Assembly: GCF_048128805.1 (NCBI RefSeq)
Contig: NC_136013.1
Span: 1,119,126-1,183,125 of the forward strand
Source: Centroberyx gerrardi
Taxonomy: Eukaryota; Chordata; Actinopteri; Beryciformes; Berycidae
Reading direction: 5' to 3'
Length of the DNA: 64,000 bases
In this document: piece after piece, positions 56,237 to 64,000 of the stretch
Position numbering within the stretch: position 1 is the first letter of the stretch
Layout: each line of letters begins with the position of its first letter
Made by a program: the position numbers and the translations under genes
Notes under the pieces: model-generated
What the model was told of the DNA's origin: nothing
What the model saw: only the letters and a program-made list of their open reading frames with translations
Databases searched by the model: none

Positions 56237-57026
56237 TAGATTATTATATAATAATAATAATAATATATTTTTTTAATATAGCACTTTTCAAAACAGAAGT
56301 TACAAAGTGCTTTACACAATAAAAAGAATAATAAAACAACACAATAAAACAGTAGTAAAACAGTGACAATTCAACACAAAGAGAAACAAGGGTAAAATGA
56401 CAAATGCTAACTTGAGAATGTATAGAGCAAAAAGTTAACAGAAAAGCCAATGAAACTAAAAAAAAACGCACTAAAAAAGAGGGTCTTTTAGAGTGTTTTA
56501 AAGTCAATACACCCTTAGCTAATCTGAGCTCTTTGGGAAGCACATTCCATAGTTTTGGGGCCCTGACAGCAAATCCTCGATCCCCTCTTGAAATGAATTT
56601 GGATCTAAGAACAACTAGGAGAGACTTTCCTGCAGACCTCAGGTTACAGGCTTAAGGAATTAAAAGATCTAAAATGTAGTCTGTGGCCTGTCCAAGACAT
56701 GCTTTAAAAGTGATAAGTAAAATTTTAAAATCAATTCTAAAGTTTATAGGCAGCCAGTGCAAGGATGCTAGGACAGGGGTGATATGCTCCCGTTTCTTTA
56801 GACCCATTAGCATTCTGGCAGCAGCGTTTTGGACTAGCTGAAGGCGTGAGATTTGCTTCGAGTAATCCAGGCGAGAGGATATAAAAGCATGAATTACTTT
56901 GTGCAAGTCATTAAAAGACAGGAATGTTCTGATTTTAGAAATAGTTCTAAGCTGAAGAAAGCAAGTCTGAAGAACTTTCTTAACCTGCTCCTCAAATTGA
57001 GGTCCTGATCAAAAACCACACCCAAG
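56237..57026 (-). mobile_element. L2-type LINE, 3' part, unit 4
   Basis: Begins with an AAT/ATA tail, then the 3' untranslated region and C-terminal frame (HAFISSRLDY, MLMGLKKREHITPVLASLHW). A deletion near 56860 removes the NSL...LTQ segment. It ends abruptly at ACCACACCCAAG, fused to R2-like sequence. Confidence 0.8.
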
Positions 57027-58085
57027 GTTCATCGGGTGTTTCGGGTCTCACAACATCAGACACCTTCACCCAGGCGACCCAGCCAAGGTTGATCAAGCCC
57101 CAGCTTGTGCCCAGGTAGCACTACTTCACCCATGGATCCACTCTCCTGATCCACAACCACCTGCAGGCAACTTCAGTTGCCTCTATCAAACATGACAGTT
57201 TTCTTCACTGGGCGGAGGCTGCTGTAAACCTCTTGGATTAAGAACTTGATGCGCTGAGGCTTGGCCTTCCAGAGCTCAGGCCATGAGACCTTTCTCTCCA
57301 CCGCCTGCTCCCATCTTGTCCAAGCTCCCTGCTGCCTCATCCTGACCATCCTGCTGGCTCGCTCCTCCTCAACTGCTGCACGCACCTCTGCCTGGACCAG
57401 CTTCCTCCCATACTTCCCCTGGGCCTTGTCGTAGCGTGGTGTTGAAATGCTACCAAGGCCAGCTCTTCCACGGGTCACCATCCCCACCAGCATGCTGTGC
57501 TGCAACTGAGACTCTGCGTCCTCCACTGCCTCTGCTGCCCTCCACTTCCTTCCTGTCCTGACCTCGATGCCGGCCTGGGAGACTTTTGGGTCGTGAGATT
57601 CCCGGCACTGCAAAACCTTCCTTGTACGGGTCACCTTGAACTCCTCGCTCAGGCTGCTGATGGGGAGCTTCAGCATGTTGTTATGACCGTACAGGGCGAT
57701 GCTGCTTAGGCTTCGTGGCAGTCCAAGCCACTTGCGAAGGAACCTACTGACCCTCTTCTCAAAGTCCTCGATTGTAGAGATCGGGACCTTGTAGACCAGA
57801 AGAGGCCAGAAGATCCGTGGGAGGATAGCGTGTTGGTACATCCAGGCCTTGAACTAGGCTTGATTTGTCCACTGCAGCTAACCAGGCTTCCAGCTCCTGG
57901 TTGGTCGCTCAGATGGATGCTGTATCCCTCAGGCTACAGTCGAGCACCTTACCCAGGCTCTTTCCTGATTTCTCTGTGATGGCTGGGATTGGAGTGCTGT
58001 CAAGAATGAAGCGGAACTTGGTCTTCCCTCTCTTCAGCACCAGCGACCTGGATTTCGCTGATTTGAAGTTCACGCGAGCCCACTT
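57027..58085 (-). mobile_element. R2-like LINE fragment 3
   Basis: The minus-strand frame 57173-57841 has LPRIFWPLLVYK, FLRKWLGLPRSLS, SLSEEFKVTRTRKVL, RASRMVRMRQQGAWTRWEQA and ELWKAKPQRIKFLIQEVY. It then skips the CCHC knuckle and joins the LRPVKKTVMFDRGN end seen in fragment 1. The knuckle deletion makes it the most reduced of the three. It corresponds to 27985-29936 without the Harbinger insertion. Confidence 0.65.
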
Positions 58086-58180
58086 AATCAGTTACACAAA
58101 TAGTAATACTTCCATCTACTGATGTAGTACTGTAAGTGCCTTGCTTAAACCAGAACTTTTATTTTGAAACTGTCAAGGTG
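58086..58180 (-). repeat. R2-like LINE 3' tail (unit 4)
   Basis: Same 95-bp tail as at 29937-30032, in the same context. Confidence 0.7.
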
Positions 58181-58537
58181 GAAAGCACATTAAAAATGCA
58201 TCACTTCTGGGTCAGAATTAGGAAAACGCTGTCTACGTACGAATAGTGTTTTACGAGTGAGGGCACAAACAGCCAAAAGTGAACGTAAAAAAAAGAAAGA
58301 CGTATTGATAAACGTAGTAGTAGTGATAAGTAGTGATGAACTTATAAACAGACCTGCAAAATGAGAACTGAAGGCATAAATAGTCATAGTTAAGGATTTA
58401 ATTTGTAAAATATGGGTTACAATCCTGTTTATAGATTTACAGAACTGACTGGGTTTTCAGATTCGTTTTTTTACAACTGAACCATTTCACAATCTTGGGT
58501 TTACGTATGATTTGTTTTGGCGAAATATGCCTCCATA
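58181..58537. mobile_element. Right arm of TIR transposon X (unit 4)
   Basis: Matches 30033-30381. Its end (CCTCCATA) is followed by CTCCTCTA. Inverted relative to the left arm at 41625. Confidence 0.65.
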
Positions 58538-58976
58538 CTCCTCTATGTTGTGTGTTGGAGCTGGAATAAAAGCTTGGTCGGACGCAAGAAATGCCTCAGA
58601 GAACTTACTTGCAGATCTTGAATTGAAAACACGTGAATAGACACGAGAACAACGTACAGGAGCAGGCTGGGATATGGGTACATTAAAAACAATAGCCTTA
58701 TGGTCGGACATACAGTAATCTATTACAAACAAACACCAGATGATAGAACAAGGTCCAAAGTGTGTCCCTTTCCATGGGTAGGCCCTTTAACAGACTGGGA
58801 GAGGCTAAAACAATCTGGCAAAAATCTGGCATATGATGGGTAGATCCCGATCATAGAATTTTGGCAGCATTGTTATCTGGTGTTTCATGTCTGATCTGGA
58901 GGTGGTAAGGCTTGTATTGTGACCAGAATTAGTCTGGACACAATCCAGGATAAAAACACATTTGAACAATAAAGAG
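58538..58976 (-). pseudogene. L2-type LINE, endonuclease C-terminal part (unit 4)
   Basis: On the minus strand LPDCFSLSQSVKGPTHGKGH, TLDLVLSSG, DYCMSDHKAIVFNV and APTHNIEE. Copy of 30382-30825. The plus-strand L1 begins directly at its right edge. Confidence 0.65.
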
Positions 58977-61420
58977 GAAGAGCAGGAAGTCAAGGGAGCT
59001 CTGAATTCACTGCAATCAGGCAAAGCCCCAGGCCCAGATGGGCTGGGCTGTGAATTCTATAAAGAATTGAAATCCTTACTAATACAACCCTTGCTTAATA
59101 TGTTTCATGACTTGTTGAGGAGTGGCTTCCTCCCCAGATCACTAACAGAGGCCAATATCAGCCTTATTCTTAAAAAGGGGAAGGCTGATGATGAGTGTGC
59201 GTCTTACAGGCCTATAAGCCTGTTGAATACGGATCTTAAATTGCTTTCCAAGACCCTTGCTTTGCGTTTAGAAATAGTCCTGCCTTCCATTATAAATAAT
59301 GATCAGACAGGATTTATTATTGGCAGAAATTCATGCAATAATATGAGGAGGCTTCTCAATGTGATTCAGCTTTCCCAATCTGGCAAAGTAGACTGTGTAG
59401 TTATTAGCCTGGACGCGGAGAAAGCTTTCGATCGGGTTGCGTGGCCCTATCTCTTTTCTACTCTGGAGATACTGGGCTTAGGGGAGGCATTCATTAGCTG
59501 GGTGAAGTTACTATATAATAACCCGTTATCTGCTGTCCTAACAAATGGCAATAGATCATCTTATTTCCGCCTGGGCCGGGGTACAAGACAGGGTTGCCCT
59601 CTGTCCCCACTATTATTTGCAATTGCTATCGAGCCTTTGGCGGAGGCTATTAGACACACCCCTTCTATTACAGGTATCTCATCTGGGAGTAAGATTCATA
59701 AAATTTCGTAAAAGGGTGGTCTATCAGTTCCTGATGTTAGGCTTTACCAATTGGCTTCACAACTAAGCTACATTGCTGACTTAAAAATGACAGTGAATCT
59801 GTATGGCTTGACTTAGAATCTTCTCAGGTTAATCAGTCCTTAAGTGGTCTCTTGTTTACTTCAGAACAAAAGAAGATTAAAACTTTTATTGGCCACAAGC
59901 CTGGCAGGATATAAGAAGGTTGGAAGGACTAGAGGGACAGCTGTCCTCCCTCTCGCCAGTATGGGGTAACATAGACTTCCCTCCTGGTACCACGGATAGG
60001 GGCTTTAAACTGTGGGACAGTAAAGGGATTGTTACTATTGGGCATTTATATGAAAAGAAAATACTACTTCCATTTGATCAATTATGTAAGAAATATAACA
60101 TACCACGAAATGAGTTTTTTAGATATCCCCAGATACAAAGTTTTTTAAATAGCCGAAAAGACACTGACCTTTGTCATCAACCTTCTCCGTTGGAGAACAT
60201 AGTTTCTGATGGAAGAAAGAAAGGTATTTTGGGGCTTGGGTATAGAGCACTTTCTAAATGTGATAAAGGTAAACCTGCGTTCACGCCCAAAGATTGGAAT
60301 AATGACCTGAACATGGACATTGATGAAGCAACCTGGTTACAAATATGGGAATCAGCAATAACATTTCAGTTTGTAATAGGACGAAGGAAACTCAATTTAG
60401 ACTACTACACCATCTGCAGATTACTCCCCAGCTTAGACATAAAATGGATCACAATAAATCTGAACAGTGTATGAAGTGTAATGCTGAGGCTGGGAGTTTT
60501 ATCCATTGTGTTTGGACTTGTAAATATATAGATGATTATTGGAAAAACATAGCAGATAGACTATGCTTAATTCTTGATATTAAACTGAACAAGGACCCTA
60601 TGTGTTTGTTGTTTGGGCTGCCAGACACACAACTTAAAAGTATACATTCCAAAAGACTTCTATGTATCCTTACTTTCTGTGCAAGAAAAAATATATTGCT
60701 GAAATGGATAGACTGCAAACCTCCAACAATAGCTTGGTGGCACAAGGTTATTTTTGATATAATACCTATGGAATATTTGACATACAGATCGAAGTGTACG
60801 ATTAAGGTATTCTATAAGATTTGGTCCCCGTTCTTAGACTATATTGGAACTAGACTGGCAGCCATTGTGTTGAAGGGTCTGGTGGATCACAGTTGGGAAT
60901 CCACACAATGTATTAATGCATAAGTGATTTGCTGTGGGATTGCACGGATCACAATATAGAAGTGCTCAATGTTAGTGATGCTGTACTGTATAAGAATGCA
61001 AGACTTGGATGCTGTCTCCAATGGGGGTGATCCCATTGGAGACAGCATAGATTATTTATCTATATTATTTTAGTTTATAATATTTTGTCTGTTTTTGATG
61101 TGTGACATGGCCTCCCCCTTTTTTTTGGGGGGGGGGGGGGGGGTTGTTTGTTACTGTTTCATTTGTTGGTTTATCTTTGTATCTGTTTCTACTGGTCTAT
61201 GTATTTGTTTGTGTCTAAGTGTTTCTGATGTTGTACTGCATATAGGGAAGTGCAAAACTATGATTCTGTCTTTGATGAGGATGTGTTCTCCCCCTATGTT
61301 TCTTTAGTGTGTGACATAGTCTTCTCCTTTGATACTGCCTGGTCTGTTGGCCTGTTTTGTACTTGTTTGTATATCAGAAAGTTCAATAAAGATATTGACC
61401 AAAAAAAAAAAAAAAAAAGA
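58977..61420 (+). mobile_element. 5'-truncated L1-type LINE with poly(A) tail
   Basis: The plus strand encodes an L1-clade reverse transcriptase (58962-59711): LQSGKAPGPDGLGCEFYKEL, YRPISLLNTDLKLLSK, DQTGFIIGRNS, VISLDAEKAFDRVAW and GTRQGCPLSPLLFAIAIEPL. After KIHKIS an internal deletion removes the catalytic FADD segment. Overlapping frames at 59920-60474 and 60345-60923 carry the C-terminal region, including a C/H cluster (CVWTCKYIDDYW). AATAAA lies near 61386 and an A-run of 18 ends at 61419. The pure tail suggests a recent insertion. Confidence 0.85.
61127..61143. repeat. 17-G homopolymer in L1 3' UTR
   Basis: An uninterrupted run of G after CCCCCTTTTTTTT. It could form G-quadruplex and is a likely site of sequencing error. 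Confidence 0.9.
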
Positions 61421-61424
61421 TAAC

Positions 61425-61945
61425 TGGTAATTAATAGAATGTAGCTTTGCAATATAAATAGCTATAAACACTCAACATAAGAGAAATAAGCACAAACAAC
61501 ACAAAATTCTCAATTTCAAGTAATAATTGTATTAGATCAAAATAAGAAAGAATGTGAGTTCAGTTAATTTTAGTTCAGTTCATAACGTAACAAAAAATAA
61601 TCACTTTGGGTTTTCCTGGTACTCCAAATGAAACATCAAAACACGGAAGTAATCCAGCCAATCACAAATCAGTCCGACAGTTCTATCGAAGTTCAGTTCT
61701 CTTCATCAACAACAAAAAAATAATCTTCATAAAAACCCGCCAATGTTCAGTTTGAAAATAAATTAGGGTAACCCTTCGTTTTACAGGTCCCTAACGACGT
61801 ATGAACTATTCCTAATTAGACGTTAACAAAAATGCTATTACACAGTAACGTGGCTGCGTTATTTGATCTTAAATGATATTATTGTCTAACTGGACTAACT
61901 TACCATTTAGTTATTGCACTGTTAATTACTAACAATGTATGAACT
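61425..61945. repeat. Fragment of the copy 2/3 downstream segment
   Basis: Matches 31770-32290. The match is cut at GTATGAACT by the LTR of the second gypsy element. The uninterrupted site is at 19884 and 32285. Confidence 0.8.
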
Positions 61946-62214
61946 TGTAGAAGTGGCAGGAAAGTTGAGACGGACAACTTCTCTAGTTGACTACACCAAC
62001 TCGTGTGTCATTTATTTTTACCACAGAGCAAGACAATTTCCTTCGCGCTCAAAAACACAACATACGTCGAGCAGACGTCAGACTCAGAAAACCAGAGTTT
62101 CTTAAAGGGACCGTGTCTCCTTAACCCTGAGAAGCACACAATATAACTGTATGTGTTAAACATACCCAAACCACAGATTATGGTGAATAATGTCTATAGA
62201 GTCCGCCACATACA
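61946..62214 (-). repeat. 3' LTR of gypsy element 2
   Basis: Plus-strand ends TGTAGAAGTGGC and CGCCACATACA; the polypurine tract abuts its inner end. The outer flank GAACT would be the target duplication, but the other end is not in the window. Confidence 0.7.
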
Positions 62215-62244
62215 TCCCCCCAGAATTGACCATAACAGAGAAAG

Positions 62245-63105
62245 TCAACGTGGAGGGGGACGGATGACCCGGCCACAATGGCTCCGCAGAATGGGAGCGG
62301 GGGCCGGGGCGCCCGCAGGAGGAGCCTTGGGGACCCTGCGGCGGGGTGGGGGCAGGGTGGGGGGTGGAGGCAGGGCAGGGGGGCGGCGCCCTGTGACAGC
62401 CGTCCTGTAAGCCTGCATGTCCGGGTCGGCGGCCTGATCAGCTGCCATGTGAGCGTAGTCAAGTCCCAAGTGAACGGCCCCCACGATGGCCCGGGAGAGG
62501 CAGTCGGCGACGAGGTTGGCTTTGCCAGCGACATGCCGTATGTCCGTGGTGAACTCCAAAATGTAGGAGAGCTGCCGCTGTTGGCGGGCGGACCACGGTT
62601 CGGCCACCTTAGCCATGGCGAACGTCAGCAGTTTGTGGTCCACAAACGCCGGGAACTGGCGGCCCTCCAGCAGGAAACGGAAATGTCGAATGGCGAGGAA
62701 GAGGCCGAGGAGCTCCCGATTGAAGGTGCTGTACTTCCGTTCACTGGGACGTAACTTGCGGCTGAAGAAAGCGAGCGGTTGCCAGGCACCGCCCACCCAC
62801 TGCTCGTGCACCGCGCCGACGGTATAATCTGAAGCGTCCGTGGTGATGGCGATCGGGGCCGTGGGAGACAGGTGCGCCAGCATTGCAGCGTTAGCCAGAG
62901 CAGTCTTAGCGTCCGTAAATGCCTTGTCCCTCTCCGCGAACCAGTCCACTGCGTGTTTGGGGGCCTTGCCTTTCAGAGCCTCGTACAGGGGTCGCATGAG
63001 TCGAGCAGCTTGGGGGATAAAGCGGTGGTAAAAGTTCACCATGCCGAGGAACTCCTGCAGGGACTTGATCGTGAGCGGGCGCGAGAAATGCGTGACGGCG
63101 TCCAC
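62245..63105 (-). pseudogene. Gypsy 2 RNase H fused to Pol C-terminal tail
   Basis: The frame shows the reverse-transcriptase thumb (LQEFLGMVNFYHRFIPQAA), then RNase H (AITTDASDYTVGAV, YSTFNRELLGLFLAIRHFRF, FVDHKLLTFA, VADCLSRAI). It passes straight into a proline/arginine-rich stretch ending ILRSHCGRVIRPPPR, which in related elements is the very C-terminus after integrase. The zinc finger and catalytic core of integrase are absent, so this copy could move only with help. Confidence 0.75.
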
Positions 63106-63132
63106 TTTCGACGGGAGGGGGACTGCCCCGTC

Positions 63133-64000
63133 TTAGGTGATGCGGTGACCAAGGAAGTCGATGGTGGTCAGCCCGAACTGGCACTTGTATGAGTTGACGA
63201 TCAGCCCGTGCTGGCTGAGCCGCTTGAAGAGAGTCCGAAGGTGGGACAGGTGTTCCACTTTGGAGGTGCTGGCGACGAGGATGTCGTCCAGATAGACGAA
63301 AAGGAAAGGCAGGTCCCGTAGCACCGAGTCCATGAGGCGCTGGAAGGTCTGTGCGGGGTTCTTAAGGCCGAACGACATGCGCAGGAACTCAAACAGTCCG
63401 AATGGGGTGATCACCGCCGTTTTGGGGACGTCCAGCGGGTGGACGGGCACCTGGTGGTATCCACGAACGAGGTCCACTTTGGAAAAGATGACTTTCCCCG
63501 CCAGCTGGCTGGAAAAGTCCTGGATGTGCGAGACCGGGTAGCGGTCCGGCGTCGACACGTTGTTGAGACGACGGTAATCTCCGCACGGGCGCCACCCGCC
63601 GTTGGGCTTCGGGGCGATGTGGAGGGGTGAAGCCCACGGGCTGTTGGAGCAGCGAATGATGCCGAGGCGCTCCATAGTCTCGAACTCCGTCCTGGCGATG
63701 GCGAGCTTGGCAGGGTCAAGTGGCCGGGCCCGGGCGTAGACCGGGGGGGCGGTGGTGGCGATGTGGTGTTCCACCCCGTGCTTGGCGGTGGATGACGAGA
63801 AGATGGGCTGCGTGAGGTCCGGGAACTCGGCGAGAAGACGGAGAAACTCGTCTGCAGCGGAGAGCATGCTAGACAGTCTGATGGAGTCTGCTCTGCTGAG
63901 TGTACACGCGTATGAACTGAAGGTGACAGCGTTGATCAAGCGGCGGTGTTTGACATCCACCAGCAGTCCATAGGCGCATAGGAAATCCGTGCCAAGGAGG
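63133..64000 (-). pseudogene. Gypsy 2 protease end and reverse transcriptase
   Basis: Open from the window edge: protease end, then VEHHIATTAPPVYARARPL, WASPLHIAPKPNGGWRPCGD, FSKVDLVRGYHQVPVHP, FGLKNPAQTFQRLMD and the catalytic FVYLDDILVAS. A TAA stop just after FLGHRIT separates it from the downstream frame, which is otherwise in register. Apart from that stop the reverse transcriptase looks well preserved. Confidence 0.8.

Larger units (their letters stand above)
61946..64000 (-). mobile_element. Ty3/gypsy retrotransposon 2, integrase deleted, runs off right edge
   Basis: Minus-strand order from the edge: end of protease (LLGTDFLCAYGLLVDVKHR), reverse transcriptase, RNase H, a proline-rich tail, polypurine tract (CTGGGGGGA) and a 269-bp LTR. 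The usual integrase is missing. It is clearly more GC-rich than its surroundings. The 5' half lies outside the window. Confidence 0.8.

Noticed and set aside
41625..58537. A 16.9-kb giant transposon with inverted ends and 8-bp duplication carrying TAAR copy 4
   Set aside because: The arms and duplications are real, but the same right arm plus L2 half also occurs at 30.4 kb, and each unit has its own L2 3' half. The left arm from unit 3 and the right arm from unit 4 are better explained by tandem duplication of one ancestral insertion. No transposase belongs to the interval.
61127..61143. G-run as a regulatory quadruplex
   Set aside because: It lies in the 3' untranslated region of a dead L1; no functional context.
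1..64000. CRISPR arrays, tRNA or rRNA genes, bacterial operons
   Set aside because: None seen. The tandem repeats are microsatellites, minisatellites or transposon parts, and the content is vertebrate.

Overview
This window is teleost fish genomic DNA. It carries a tandem array of trace amine-associated receptor (TAAR) genes, all on the minus strand, packed among retrotransposons and DNA transposons. Four intact single-exon TAAR genes of 325 codons lie at 9072-10049, 21156-22133, 34660-35637 and 52856-53833. The first five codons of a fifth copy sit at the left edge (1-16). No rRNA or tRNA gene was recognised. Apart from the TAAR genes, no host gene could be supported; everything else that codes is mobile-element debris.

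The array is built from a repeated unit. Read on the minus strand it consists of: a TATA-box promoter with a GAG|GTAAGA splice donor (a probable non-coding first exon containing a 19-bp minisatellite); 1.3-2.3 kb of putative intron; the 3' end of a LINE that stops 12 bp before the start codon; the TAAR coding exon; then an opposed LINE 3' end. Beyond the promoter every unit carries the 3' end of an L2-type LINE at the same position. ATG-to-ATG spacings are 10.0, 12.1, 13.5 and 18.2 kb, and the differences come mostly from different insertions and deletions. Downstream flanks come in two types: copies 1 and 4 share one (about 7.7-9.07 and 51.5-52.85 kb), copies 2 and 3 share another (about 17.7-21.1 and 31.3-34.6 kb).

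Layout: 0-2.5 kb upstream part of unit A; 2.7-3.7 kb R2-like LINE; 3.7-7.7 kb a Gmr1-like Ty3/gypsy element with integrase before reverse transcriptase; 7.7-11.7 kb TAAR copy 1; 11.7-13.5 kb L2 with a MITE; 13.7-16.3 kb TIR element; 17.1-17.6 kb R2-like endonuclease end; 17.7-24.7 kb TAAR copy 2 unit with a hAT insertion; 24.7-30.8 kb L2, second LINE, R2-like LINE with a Harbinger insertion; 31.3-38.3 kb TAAR copy 3 unit; 38.3-41.6 kb L2 with a nested LINE; 42.2-44.6 kb another LINE; 44.6-48.9 kb MITE, solo LTR and other repeats; 49.1-52.0 kb nearly complete LINE; 52.5-56.2 kb TAAR copy 4 unit; 56.2-59.0 kb L2 and R2-like remnants; 59.0-61.4 kb L1; 61.9-64 kb a second Ty3/gypsy element running off the window.

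The four receptors are nearly identical in their first 78 residues and in most of the cytoplasmic half. They differ mainly at positions that line the amine pocket in this family, including a D3.32 to E change in copy 2. This is the pattern expected of a recently expanded chemoreceptor cluster diverging in ligand choice, but no expression or ligand can be read from sequence alone.
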